The notes beneath the pieces are model-generated. The model had not been told where the DNA came from and searched no databases. It worked only from the letters and a program-made list of their open reading frames with translations. A DNA stretch of 64,000 bases from Sphingobacterium sp. ML3W. Lineage in GTDB: Bacteria; Bacteroidota; Bacteroidia; Sphingobacteriales; Sphingobacteriaceae. A program made the translations under genes and the position numbers. Positions 35,054 through 44,834 of the stretch are shown here, piece by piece. The stretch's first letter is position 1. Each line of letters opens with the position of its first letter. The stretch is taken from positions 4,216,001 to 4,280,000 of the forward strand of contig NZ_CP009278.1 in assembly GCF_000747525.1 (NCBI RefSeq). The letters are read 5' to 3'.

Positions 35054-37516
35054 TTAATATTCTTCTCCACTGATTTCATTATTATTAGTTTCTTTTTTCT
35101 TAGACTTGGTCAAATCTTGACTACCAAAGCGATAAGACACCGACAACGTAAACATTCTCTTCATCCACTGTCTCTCAAAATTAGAAATCAATTCTGGAGT
35201 CTCTGTATACCCTTTCATCTTTCTAGAATTGAATACATCACGTACATTAAACATCACCGAAGCTTTCTTATTAAAAACATCTTTTTTAATAGCAATATCG
35301 ACACCTTTCATCGCATTCAATTTACCCTGTGCCATCACACGAGAAGAATTGTACTCGCCTCTCATCTGTGCCGAAAAAGTAGGTGTAAATTTATAATTCA
35401 TCGTTAAGTTTGAATTGTAACCAAATCCGTTTCTAGCTTTCAACTCATACGCTTCATTTGCCTTAAAACTAGTATGAATAAGATTCAGATTCAAGGTCAA
35501 ATCAAAATCTTTTGTCGCATTGATTTTAGAAATAAATTCAAAACCAGATAAACTACGGCTCGTTAAATTTTCCCAAATACTATATGTTGTACTGCTCTCT
35601 GAATCTATTCTAAAAACATAAGGCTGTATAACATCATTTGTATGATTAAAATATGCGGAACTCACTAAATTCACTTTACCAAACGTCTTCGCATAACTCA
35701 GTTCAAAAGCATGAACATCTTCGGGTTTCAAATTCGGATTTCCTTGACGGCGATTCATATCATCCGTTACATCTGGAAAAGGATTTATCTGCCATCCCCT
35801 AGCCCGCTGTACTCTTCTAGAGTAACTCAATTGCAACTTATCGCCGCTATCATCAAGATCATAGGTCAAAAATACAGTTGGATACAACCTGAAAAAATCT
35901 TGGTTGCCATCAGTTATTTCTGGTTTTTCAGGATCTTTTGAAAAATAAGTAGATTTTAACTCAAATTGTTCCCCTCGCAAACCGATCTGGTAACCAATCC
36001 TATCATTTAACTTGTTTTGATAATTCACATACAAGGCATGGACAGAACTTGTAAAATCAAAATCATTACTAATGGAATAATCTGGTAAATAATCACCATT
36101 GCTTACACTTAAAGAATCAGAAACTAAAGTTTTAGAAAATTGCGTATCAAAAGACTTTCTAATTTGCGATCGGTAACCGGTCTCAAACTTACTCGTTTCC
36201 GAGAATGGTATCACATAATCAGCCTGAAGATTGATTACCTTACCATTTTCAGAAGTTATATTTTTCCTTCCACTACCTGAAGTAGGTCCACTAAAGAATT
36301 GTACAAAATCATTTGTTCCATCTTCCTTATCATTACCATAACTCACATTGGCCGTCAACTCTTCTCCCGACCGTTTAAATTGATGTCTAAAATCAAAGTT
36401 CAGATCATAACCTAAATCGTCTTCAAATTGTCTAGAGTTACGATCACTAGTTCCCGATAATTGCGGATGATCGAAATACCGATAATTCAAATCTTCAGAA
36501 CGGTCACTATTCCGCACACTCAAGTTAGCCGATACACCCACAGTCGTTTGATCGGTCAAATAATAATCTACGCCAGCTTTTACATTATGCCCCTTACCTT
36601 TACGAGAAGATTCAGAATCATTATAGATACGACTACCATTCCCTATAAAAGTATTGTCAACCTTACCACCACCCAGCATATTTCGGCGATTATAATTATA
36701 ACTGCCAAAATAATTAAACTTCTTATCCCTATAATTAAGGGCCAATCCAGCCATATAATTATCATATGAACCTGCCGAAGCATTGACAGAACCATTTAAT
36801 CCGGTACGGATATTCTTTTTCAGTACGATATTAACAATACCTGTCTGCCCTTCTGCATCGTATTTTGATGAAGGATTAGTAATGATTTCTACTTTATCAA
36901 TGGAATTAGCTGGCAGACTCTGTAACAATGCAGTCACGTCGTTACCCGCCATAGCAGATTCCTTGCCATCAATTAGAATTTTAACATTTGAGCCCCTAAG
37001 ACTTACTGTTCCATCTTGATCAACTTGCAACGTGGGTACATTGGCCAACAAATCAGTTGCCGTACCGCCTGCACTAACCAAACTTTCGCCTACATTGAAA
37101 ATCTTTCGATCAATTCCAATTTGCATCGCCGGCACTTTTCCCTCCACGACAACTTCGTTAAGCATCTCACCGGCAGGCTTAAGAATCAATTTTCCAAGAT
37201 TAAGGTTAGAAGAGTTTGATATCACAATATCCGATTTAATAAGTTCAGCGTACCCCACATAGGTGATCCGTAATGTAAAAGTACCATCAGGCACACCTTG
37301 AAAAGTAACACGGCCATTATTGTCTGATTGAGCACCTTTCAAATAAGCTTGAGAAGCTCCAGTGAGCAAAGATGCACTTGCATGATTAATCGTAGCACCA
37401 GTTTTTTCGTCTACTAGTACCGCAGATATTTTTCCAGATTGCGCGAACGTTAATATTGGAAATAATAAAATCGCAATTAAAAAGGTAAAGGGATAGGAAT
37501 GATTTTTAGATAACAT
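35054..37516 (-). CDS. TonB-dependent-receptor-like outer-membrane beta-barrel protein
   Basis: An 820-residue outer-membrane protein: signal peptide to about residue 26, a carboxypeptidase-regulatory-like N-terminal domain (about 28-115), a plug domain (about 125-235) with VSLRGSNVKILIDGK and VEIITNPSSKYDAEG, then a large beta-barrel of the OMP_b-brl type ending in aromatic strands (VSYRF). It lacks the SusC length and no SusD follows, so it is likely a receptor for a peptide, siderophore or other small ligand. No neighbour indicates which. Confidence 0.85.
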   Translation of the reverse strand: MLSKNHSYPFTFLIAILLFPILTFAQSGKISAVLVDEKTGATINHASASLLTGASQAYLKGAQSDNNGRVTFQGVPDGTFTLRITYVGYAELIKSDIVISNSSNLNLGKLILKPAGEMLNEVVVEGKVPAMQIGIDRKIFNVGESLVSAGGTATDLLANVPTLQVDQDGTVSLRGSNVKILIDGKESAMAGNDVTALLQSLPANSIDKVEIITNPSSKYDAEGQTGIVNIVLKKNIRTGLNGSVNASAGSYDNYMAGLALNYRDKKFNYFGSYNYNRRNMLGGGKVDNTFIGNGSRIYNDSESSRKGKGHNVKAGVDYYLTDQTTVGVSANLSVRNSDRSEDLNYRYFDHPQLSGTSDRNSRQFEDDLGYDLNFDFRHQFKRSGEELTANVSYGNDKEDGTNDFVQFFSGPTSGSGRKNITSENGKVINLQADYVIPFSETSKFETGYRSQIRKSFDTQFSKTLVSDSLSVSNGDYLPDYSISNDFDFTSSVHALYVNYQNKLNDRIGYQIGLRGEQFELKSTYFSKDPEKPEITDGNQDFFRLYPTVFLTYDLDDSGDKLQLSYSRRVQRARGWQINPFPDVTDDMNRRQGNPNLKPEDVHAFELSYAKTFGKVNLVSSAYFNHTNDVIQPYVFRIDSESSTTYSIWENLTSRSLSGFEFISKINATKDFDLTLNLNLIHTSFKANEAYELKARNGFGYNSNLTMNYKFTPTFSAQMRGEYNSSRVMAQGKLNAMKGVDIAIKKDVFNKKASVMFNVRDVFNSRKMKGYTETPELISNFERQWMKRMFTLSVSYRFGSQDLTKSKKKETNNNEISGEEY

Positions 37517-37626
37517 AATGTAGTTATAAGCTGTAATATTACAAAAATGGACTTTTTTGTTGAACTAAAACGACTCGTAACCACTTTATTACTTAATAAA
37601 ATGATGTAATATTTTACTTAAATAAT

Positions 37627-37908
37627 TTATTCTACAGAAACAGTTAGACCTTCTGCTTTCAATATTTTTCTATAGATTTCCATCTCTGTCATAGACCCCT
37701 CCAAAACGGCACATTTACCTTCATTATGAACTTTAAATGCAATTCTTTCCGACTGAGGCTCTGAATACTGAAGATGATGCATCATACAAAAAATAACATG
37801 ATCAAAAGTATTGATATCATCATTCCACAAAATCAATCGATTGGAATCTTTTACTGAAGCTAAGATTTCGGATAAAGAATAGGTTTCTTGTGCAGTTTCT
37901 GTACTCAT
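37627..37908 (-). CDS. clpS: ATP-dependent Clp protease adaptor ClpS
   Basis: A 93-residue adaptor that passes N-degron substrates to ClpAP/ClpCP. Core motifs are LILWNDDINTFDHVIFCM (NDD and T of the N-end residue pocket), HHLQYSEPQSERIAFKVHNEG, and the C-terminal AEGLTVSVE. Length and layout match ClpS. TACTTTTG ends four bases before the ATG on this strand, so the mRNA may be leaderless. Divergent from the KAS III gene. Confidence 0.93.
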   Translation of the reverse strand: MSTETAQETYSLSEILASVKDSNRLILWNDDINTFDHVIFCMMHHLQYSEPQSERIAFKVHNEGKCAVLEGSMTEMEIYRKILKAEGLTVSVE

Positions 37909-37912
37909 ACTA

Positions 37913-37920
37913 CAAAAGTA
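37913..37920 (-). promoter_or_regulatory. clpS promoter -7 element
   Basis: TACTTTTG on the minus strand, perfect TAnnTTTG, separated from the ATG (37908) by only TAGT. Confidence 0.5.
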
Positions 37921-37980
37921 CTTTAAATTTCAAAATTTACGTAATTTTACTTAATTTGAACTTAACATAAATATAATCAT

Positions 37981-39027
37981 ATGTTTCAATCCAAAATTGC
38001 AGGTATAGGATATTACGTACCCAAAAATGTTTATACAAATCAAGACCTTACTCGTTTTATGGACACAAGCGACGATTGGATTCAAGAAAGAACAGGTATA
38101 AAGGAGCGTAGATACGCCGATCGTATAGGCGAGACAACCACAACAATGGCTGTCGAAGCATCAAAAACTGCTATTGAACGAGCAAATACAACAGCAGAAG
38201 AAATCGATTTCATTATTTTTGCAACACTATCTCCCGATTATTATTTTCCCGGATGTGGAGTACTCCTACAGAGAGAAATGGGAATGAAAGAAGTCGGGGC
38301 ATTGGACATTAGAAACCAATGTTCAGGATTTATATATGCATTATCAGTTGCCGATCAGTTTATCAAAACTGGTATGTATAAAAATATTTTAGTAGTCGGT
38401 TCCGAAAAACATTCATTTGCTTTAGATTATTCGACAAGAGGTCGAAACGTATCCGTTATTTTTGGAGATGGTGCCGGAGCTGTCGTACTCCAACCAACAA
38501 CCGAACCAGGTAAAGGAATATTAAGTACGCATTTACATTCTGATGGTGCCGATGCAGAGAAACTTGCTATGTATTATCCAGGTGCATCGGGAGGTATATG
38601 GCTGGACGAACAGCCAAAATGGCCAGAACAAGAGCTCGGAGGAATGTTAATGACAGCAGAGATGCTGGAAGATGGAACAGCATTTCCTGTCATGGACGGA
38701 CAAGCAGTCTTCAAAAAAGCAGTAGTCAAGTTTCCTGAGGTGATTGCAGAGGCCCTAACAAAAAATAATCTAACGACACTAGATATTAACTTATTGGTAC
38801 CACATCAAGCAAATTTAAGAATTTCACAATTCATCCAGAAAACCCTTAAATTAAGTGACGATCAAGTGTTTAATAATATTCAAAAATATGGTAATACAAC
38901 CGCAGCCTCAGTTCCTATTGCATTATGCGAAGCATGGGAGGCTGGAAAAATAAAAGATGGAGATCTCGTTTGTCTAGCCGCATTTGGTGCTGGGTTTACG
39001 TGGGGATCTGCATTAATTAGGTGGTAG
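37981..39027 (+). CDS. 3-oxoacyl-ACP synthase III (FabH-like)
   Basis: Condenses an acyl-CoA with malonyl-ACP. The 348 residues have the KAS III triad: Cys114 in RNQCSGFIYAL, His in LLVPHQANLRI and Asn in QKYGNTTAASVPIAL. The ending LVCLAAFGAGFTWGSALIRW is the family's C-terminal signature. It is about 20 residues longer than E. coli FabH because of an insert around 195-230 (YYPGASGGIWLDE). It may be the housekeeping FabH or a specialised paralogue; the window does not show fatty-acid genes. Confidence 0.87.
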   Translation: MFQSKIAGIGYYVPKNVYTNQDLTRFMDTSDDWIQERTGIKERRYADRIGETTTTMAVEASKTAIERANTTAEEIDFIIFATLSPDYYFPGCGVLLQREMGMKEVGALDIRNQCSGFIYALSVADQFIKTGMYKNILVVGSEKHSFALDYSTRGRNVSVIFGDGAGAVVLQPTTEPGKGILSTHLHSDGADAEKLAMYYPGASGGIWLDEQPKWPEQELGGMLMTAEMLEDGTAFPVMDGQAVFKKAVVKFPEVIAEALTKNNLTTLDINLLVPHQANLRISQFIQKTLKLSDDQVFNNIQKYGNTTAASVPIALCEAWEAGKIKDGDLVCLAAFGAGFTWGSALIRW

Positions 39028-39058
39028 AAAAAAAGGGGATTCATCATCCCCTTTTTTT
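39028..39058. terminator. Two-way terminator between KAS III gene and the PUL operon
   Basis: AAAAAAAGGGGAT (39028-39040) pairs with ATCCCCTTTTTTT (39046-39058), five-base loop; it begins directly after the KAS III stop and suits both strands. Confidence 0.85.
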
Positions 39059-39090
39059 TCCCAAATTTACAGTCCATCTCAACTTTATAT

Positions 39091-40005
39091 TTAATCGGTA
39101 GGAACCCAACTATCGCGAAAATCTTTGCTAATAAAATTAAAGGTCAACATGGCAGCACCGTCGTTGGAAAGAACAGGATCCCGTAGCACGCCCAATTGCA
39201 TGGTATTTTTGTTAAGGGACATAATCCGAACATCACCCCAATCCACCACAATACCATCTTGAGGTTCACCATGTAATGGCGAAGCATCTACCATCCGTAG
39301 GGTTTTATTCTCGGTATCGATTGAAAATGAACCCTTTTGTTTTTTGCCAAGCATCTGATGGTTAACAATAACATTTGCACCTCCTTTTAAATTAAAGGTC
39401 ATTTCTCCATAATCGCCAGCAGGCATAATCCAAGTGTTACCCTTCCACTCAGGATCCCAAAGCCACGAATCGCTATTCAAAGGTTTTCCATTATCATTGA
39501 CATTTCCCCACCAATCACCTGTTCCATAAAAGTATAATGGTCCTTTAAAAGCTCGGGAAAGTCCATTTTGATCAAGATCGAGATACCAGGTTTTTTCTTC
39601 CCCTGCCCCACCTGCCAACATGGTCCAAGTTTCATCGCTTATAAATTCGGCATACATATCATCGACCTTGAAAGTAACAGGCTTTCCATAAACCATACCT
39701 CCGCGGGTTTCAACACCAAACGTCACCGTATATTCTCCGGGAAAGGGTACTTTTAAAGTTACCCGTTTTTCTTGACTGCGCCCTTGAGGATGCTCCCATA
39801 ATGCCGTATATTTGGCATCCATCAAACTGGTCAAATAAACGATATTGGGATTGTTTCCATCATGCTCAATTTTATAAGAAACACCCTCTACTAACTCCGA
39901 TGACGTTACATCGATATCCCCTAAAATATAGTTATCTGGAGTACAAGCTCCAAGCAAAACTATCGCCGTAAAGAGATAGATGCAATATGTTACTATTTTT
40001 TTCAT
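39091..40005 (-). CDS. PUL surface lipoprotein, putative glycan-binding (SusE/F position)
   Basis: A 304-residue lipoprotein with signal peptide and lipobox LGAC (Cys21). The N-terminal part (about 25-115) looks like a PKD/Ig-like beta domain (FPGEYTVTFGVETRGGMVY). The C-terminal part is rich in Trp and Gly: KTWYLDLDQNGLSRAF, FYGTGDWWGNVNDNGK, WLWDPEWKGNTWIMPAGDY, which suggests a carbohydrate-binding face. It is last in the GH31-susC-susD operon, where SusE/SusF-like binding proteins usually sit. No named family is recognised; binding is inferred. Confidence 0.75.
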   Translation of the reverse strand: MKKIVTYCIYLFTAIVLLGACTPDNYILGDIDVTSSELVEGVSYKIEHDGNNPNIVYLTSLMDAKYTALWEHPQGRSQEKRVTLKVPFPGEYTVTFGVETRGGMVYGKPVTFKVDDMYAEFISDETWTMLAGGAGEEKTWYLDLDQNGLSRAFKGPLYFYGTGDWWGNVNDNGKPLNSDSWLWDPEWKGNTWIMPAGDYGEMTFNLKGGANVIVNHQMLGKKQKGSFSIDTENKTLRMVDASPLHGEPQDGIVVDWGDVRIMSLNKNTMQLGVLRDPVLSNDGAAMLTFNFISKDFRDSWVPTD

Positions 40006-40029
40006 AATTCAGTATAGTATAAAATTAAA

Positions 40030-41658
40030 TTAATTCCATCCATCATTTTGCTTTAATACCCCATTAGATAAGGTTATCTGTTTATTAGGAATTTGCATAA
40101 AACCACGTGTTTTTAAAAAATTATCTTTCGTGACGGTGACTTTTTCAGGAACGGAACCGCTGAGTACATCCTGCGAGGTTTCAAGTATTGAAGCCGCACT
40201 ATTTAATCCCTGTCTTAAAATATCCCAATAACGGATTCCTTCAAAAGCAAATTCAAATTCTCTTTCTTTTATGACTGCAGCCTTGGACACAGCAACAGAT
40301 GTAAAGCTAGCTTTATACGCTCTTTTACGTACATCATCAAAATACTTTTGGGCGTTACCCGAACCTAATTCAGCAGCCATAAGCAACACATCAGCATAAC
40401 GGATCACGAAATAATCTTGATCTTGGGATAGTTGCATATCTTTTTCTCCACCGGTATTTGACGTACCATCTGGTAAAGCAGTAGGGGAATATTTTTTCAC
40501 CGCAAATCCAGTATATTCACGTTGATCTTTAAGGTCAAAACTAGTAATTCCCTCACCATCAATATCAATAATAGAAGCAATTTTTCGAGTATCATTATTA
40601 TCAAATTTATTGAAGAACTGTTTACTAACAGTACAAGCTCCCCAGCCCTGACCATATGGAGACCAATTTTTACCTCTCATTCCTAAAAATACTACCCAAC
40701 GATTACCATCAACATAACCATTGTAATTTGACGTATTATTAAACTTCTGAGCAAATACAATTTCCGAATTTCCTTTTCCTGCAGACTTCGATATATCCAA
40801 CGAATTGTTACTTATGCTTGGAATATAACTAGCCGCCGGCCAGAGGGCGCTAAAGTTTTCCACTAATGCAAACTGACCACTATTAATCACATCTTCTAAT
40901 CCCGCCAAAGCTTCGGCTTTAGTGATGCCTATATCTTCGGTGCCATAATATCCTGAGTAAAATAAATACACCCGCGCTAATAATGCTTTTGCAACCAAAG
41001 GTGTTGCTCGCCCATCGTTAGTTCCTGCTACAGATTTTGGATAGGCATCTGCAGGAATATTACTTGCTGCAAATTTTAGATCCTCTACAATTAATTTGTA
41101 TATATCCTTAGGGTCAGCTTGCGGAATATTATCGCTTGTAGGACTTGTCAGCAAAGGAATCTTTTCGAATAAACGAACCAAATCAAAATACATCAAGGCA
41201 CGTAAAAACTTTGTTTCCCCCTCAATCCGAGCTCTTGCGTTTAAATTCCCAGAAAAGTCCGTCCCATCCAACTTACTCAACAAGGTATTAGCTCTAAAAA
41301 TACCGGAATAATAATCCGACCAAGTACCATCAAAAATATTATTATCAGAAGACGATTGTGAAATATCAAAACGATCAATTGCTTGAAATGCACGACCATC
41401 TGTCGTACCAGTTCCTCCAAAACAATGATCGGCCGCAACCTCTGCTGTTAAATAAAAGGATTGGTTACCATTGGATACCGTACGCTGATACCCATCATAA
41501 CAGCCCACTAAGGCCATATCTGCATCGGCTACTGTCTTATAGAAATTACTTTCTAAAACGCTTGTCATAGGTTCTACATCTAGAAAACTAGATGAACAAG
41601 AATTAAATAACAATGCGGTCATTAAAAATGAACTGTATATATATTTAGATTTATTCAT
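40030..41658 (-). CDS. susD: SusD/RagB family nutrient-binding outer-membrane lipoprotein
   Basis: Lid protein that captures oligosaccharide for SusC. The 542 residues begin with a signal peptide and lipobox NSC (Cys21), then FLDVEPMTSVLESNFYKT, helical TPR-like regions such as RARIEGETKFLRALMYFDLVRLF (key: E-x-FLRA-YFDLVR), and the C-terminal EREFEFAFEGIRYWDILRQG typical of SusD. It follows susC by 11 bases. SusD proteins cannot be assigned a glycan by sequence alone. Confidence 0.95.
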   Translation of the reverse strand: MNKSKYIYSSFLMTALLFNSCSSSFLDVEPMTSVLESNFYKTVADADMALVGCYDGYQRTVSNGNQSFYLTAEVAADHCFGGTGTTDGRAFQAIDRFDISQSSSDNNIFDGTWSDYYSGIFRANTLLSKLDGTDFSGNLNARARIEGETKFLRALMYFDLVRLFEKIPLLTSPTSDNIPQADPKDIYKLIVEDLKFAASNIPADAYPKSVAGTNDGRATPLVAKALLARVYLFYSGYYGTEDIGITKAEALAGLEDVINSGQFALVENFSALWPAASYIPSISNNSLDISKSAGKGNSEIVFAQKFNNTSNYNGYVDGNRWVVFLGMRGKNWSPYGQGWGACTVSKQFFNKFDNNDTRKIASIIDIDGEGITSFDLKDQREYTGFAVKKYSPTALPDGTSNTGGEKDMQLSQDQDYFVIRYADVLLMAAELGSGNAQKYFDDVRKRAYKASFTSVAVSKAAVIKEREFEFAFEGIRYWDILRQGLNSAASILETSQDVLSGSVPEKVTVTKDNFLKTRGFMQIPNKQITLSNGVLKQNDGWN

Positions 41659-41669
41659 GATTTTAGAAT

Positions 41670-44600
41670 TTAAAATTTAATATTTAGACCGAACAATACA
41701 CTCTTAGGTCTTGGATAATAACCTAAATCAATACCTGAAACCCAACCATCTGTTCCATACCCAATCTCTGGATCCATACCATCATACTTTGTAAAAGTGA
41801 ACAGATTTTGTCCCTGTACGTAAAAACGAATTTGATTGGCATATTTCCAATTGATGATTTTAGACAAATCATACCCCAATGAAATGTTGCTGATTCGCAA
41901 AAAGTCACCATCCTGCAGATACAGATCAGAGAATTGCCAGTTGACATTCGTCTCAGTGACACGAGGAATGGTACCTGAAGTTCCCTCACCAGTCCATCTG
42001 TCCAATATACGAGTTGTATAATTCGCTTGCTTGTTAGCATGATTTCGATACGACTGCACAATCTTATTACCTACGGATCCATACGCATTGATAGAAAAGT
42101 CAAAGCCTTTGTAATCTAAACCAAGATTAATTCCGTAGGTAAAACTTGCCATACCAACGCCCAAATTCACTTTATCAGAAGCATTGATTATCCCATCACC
42201 ATTCTGATCCACATACTTCACGTCACCTGGCAGCACATTAGCCTGTAAAATACCGTTTCCAGAAGTTCTCCATGCATCTATCTCCGATTGATTTTGAAAT
42301 AAACCATCAGTTTCATATCCCCAGAAATAGCCGATTGCCTGACCGTTTTCAGCACGATAAAATTCCTCCGAATTATCATACAGCATAGCTGTCTGTCCAT
42401 GGATGATCCCATCCTCAGTCGGAATCTGACCCACTTTATTTTTATTATATGCACCATTGATACCAAAGCGGTATTTCACCTCATTGATCCTATCGGACCA
42501 ATTCAATCCCAGTTCAACCCCAGTATTTTTGACATCCCCGCCATTGATATAAGGTGCTTGAGTACCCGTAGTTGCCAATACCGGCGCAGTAACCAACCAA
42601 TCTTTCGTAGTCTTCACATAATAGTCAGCAACAACATCTAAACGATTACGCATAAACTTAGCATCGAACCCAATATTGGTCTGTTCTGAGGTTTCCCAAG
42701 TCAGACTTGGATTAGATAACCGACTTGGATAAGCTCCAGCAATATTATTATTTGCCGTTCCAAATACATAATGAGCACCTGGATTAGAAGATGTAACACC
42801 CGTAGAAGTACTTATTGGCGCAGCATATTGAAAATCATCAATATCTTGATTACCCACTTGTCCCCAAGAGGCTCTAAATTTCAAAAAGTTTATCGCACTC
42901 AAATGCTCACTGAAAAAATCTTCAGAAGAAATCACCCACCCTGCAGATACCGAAGGAAAATATCCCCAACGATTAGCACTCGAAAATTTGGAAGAAGCAT
43001 CCGCTCTTAGCGTAGCATTTAAGAGATACTTTTCTTTATAATTATAGCCTATACGCCCGAAATAAGATAATCTTCGCTGTAAATTATCAGGTTTACCAGA
43101 TACGGTACGCGTCTCCACAACATTCCCCTTCTCATCCAAATGAGCCTGTCCAGTCGTATTATCCAAATAAGCATGCGCAAAATCATTAAACTGCGACAAG
43201 AGGTTCCAATTCGACCCAGAAAGGTAAGTGCCTTGATAACGCAAAGACTCCATCCCTACCATCGCAGAAAATTTGTGATCGGTATTCACATTAAAATCAT
43301 ACGATGCTGTATTTGTCCAGGTCAAGGTATGCCCTTTGCTCATGTTTTGAGATGTTGTCGTATGATCTTGGTTGTAGGTATAAATTGAAAAACGATACAT
43401 CGGAGTAAAGCTTCTATATTCGGATGCAAAATAATTAAACCCTAATAGCGACCTGACTTTCAACCCTTTGATTGGCTCAATTTCAGCAAATATATCCGCT
43501 AACAATTTCTGCCCATCATTATTATTGTTGGAATTGGTCATCATACTACCATAGGGATTACTATCCCCATTATACCAAGGAGAATTGGAAGTATCATTAA
43601 AGGGACTACCGTACAGGCCATTGTCCGAGTAAACAGGAGAAAGTGGAGATGTAGCAAATGCTCCACGAAGTGTATTGCTATATTGGTTTCCCACAGAAAT
43701 ACCTCTATTTTTAATGTAGTTAAAATTAAGATGTTGACCTATTTTCAGAAAATTATTCAATAGTTTATGCTCTGAATTACTACGGAAGCCATACCGCTCA
43801 TAATTAGACACATCCTTACCACCAACAATTCCCTCTTGAGCAATATAATTTAATGACATCGCATAGGTAGATTTTTCAGAACCACCAGTCAATCCAACAC
43901 TATAATTGTCAGTTTTGGCATTATCTTTAAACATATAATCCAACCAATTGGTATTCGTCAAACCATCCATTGCATCAAAATCAATGAGCGAAGCACCAGA
44001 ATTGAGTGATTGTTCATTCATGATCACTTTATATTGATCAGCATTCAATAATTTTGCCTTTCGCGCTACATTTTGGATACCCGTGTACCCATCGAAAGAC
44101 AAAACACTTTTCCCCGAAACGCCCATTTTTGTCGTTACCAAAACAACCCCATTTGCACCCTGAGATCCATAAATAGCGGCAGATGCAGCATCTTTTAATA
44201 CATCTATCGACTGTATATCAGCAGCATTCAATACCGCGATATCACCCCCAGGCACACCATCGATGACATATAATGGTCCAGAATTACCTATTGTACCTAG
44301 ACCACGAACCACAACCTTCATATCCGCTCCAGGCTGGCCTGAAGTTGATGTAATGGATACCCCCGGAGCCTGCCCTTGAAGCGCTTGCAAAGGATTCACC
44401 TGATTACGCTTTTGTAAATCTTCTCCTTCTATTTTAAGATTTGCACCCGTATTTAATTTCTTCTTTTGAACACCATATCCAATAACTACCACCTCATCTA
44501 AATCGGAGGTCACAGGTTCCAAACGAATGACCATATTTACTCCAGTGACAGGAATTTCCTCCGTTTTATACCCTACATAGGAAACAATCAGAATAGCCCC

Positions 44601-44807
44601 CTTTGCCGCTGATATCGAAAATTTCCCAGATTCATTACTGCTTGTTGCGACCGTCTGATTCTTAACTTTAATACTGGCCCCCCCGATAGGCAAGTTAGAA
44701 TCAGTAGAAACAACAGACCCCGTAAAAGATTGTGCGCAGACAAGCGAGGTCATGCCCGTCATTACTACGACGGCAATCCCCTTATTAAACAAATGCTTAC
44801 TTATCAT
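41670..44807 (-). CDS. susC: SusC/RagA family TonB-linked outer-membrane transporter
   Basis: Imports oligosaccharides across the outer membrane with SusD. The 1045 residues show a signal peptide (to SLVCAQ), a carboxypeptidase-regulatory-like domain (about 27-100: FTGSVVSTDSNLPIGGAS), the TonB box DEVVVIGYG (about 103-111), a plug (NPLQALQGQAPGVSI, VLKDAASAAIYGSQGANGVVLVTTK), and a long beta-barrel ending LFGLNIKF. It is second in the operon after the GH31 gene and followed by susD. The substrate is probably an alpha-linked oligosaccharide, from the GH31 partner. Confidence 0.96.
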   Translation of the reverse strand: MISKHLFNKGIAVVVMTGMTSLVCAQSFTGSVVSTDSNLPIGGASIKVKNQTVATSSNESGKFSISAAKGAILIVSYVGYKTEEIPVTGVNMVIRLEPVTSDLDEVVVIGYGVQKKKLNTGANLKIEGEDLQKRNQVNPLQALQGQAPGVSITSTSGQPGADMKVVVRGLGTIGNSGPLYVIDGVPGGDIAVLNAADIQSIDVLKDAASAAIYGSQGANGVVLVTTKMGVSGKSVLSFDGYTGIQNVARKAKLLNADQYKVIMNEQSLNSGASLIDFDAMDGLTNTNWLDYMFKDNAKTDNYSVGLTGGSEKSTYAMSLNYIAQEGIVGGKDVSNYERYGFRSNSEHKLLNNFLKIGQHLNFNYIKNRGISVGNQYSNTLRGAFATSPLSPVYSDNGLYGSPFNDTSNSPWYNGDSNPYGSMMTNSNNNNDGQKLLADIFAEIEPIKGLKVRSLLGFNYFASEYRSFTPMYRFSIYTYNQDHTTTSQNMSKGHTLTWTNTASYDFNVNTDHKFSAMVGMESLRYQGTYLSGSNWNLLSQFNDFAHAYLDNTTGQAHLDEKGNVVETRTVSGKPDNLQRRLSYFGRIGYNYKEKYLLNATLRADASSKFSSANRWGYFPSVSAGWVISSEDFFSEHLSAINFLKFRASWGQVGNQDIDDFQYAAPISTSTGVTSSNPGAHYVFGTANNNIAGAYPSRLSNPSLTWETSEQTNIGFDAKFMRNRLDVVADYYVKTTKDWLVTAPVLATTGTQAPYINGGDVKNTGVELGLNWSDRINEVKYRFGINGAYNKNKVGQIPTEDGIIHGQTAMLYDNSEEFYRAENGQAIGYFWGYETDGLFQNQSEIDAWRTSGNGILQANVLPGDVKYVDQNGDGIINASDKVNLGVGMASFTYGINLGLDYKGFDFSINAYGSVGNKIVQSYRNHANKQANYTTRILDRWTGEGTSGTIPRVTETNVNWQFSDLYLQDGDFLRISNISLGYDLSKIINWKYANQIRFYVQGQNLFTFTKYDGMDPEIGYGTDGWVSGIDLGYYPRPKSVLFGLNIKF

Positions 44808-44834
44808 ATAATTTGATTTAAAAATTGGTGGTTA

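Noticed and set aside
41096..43388. Several plus-strand frames within susC/susD
   Set aside because: They are antisense to strongly conserved coding regions and show no domain or start signal of their own.
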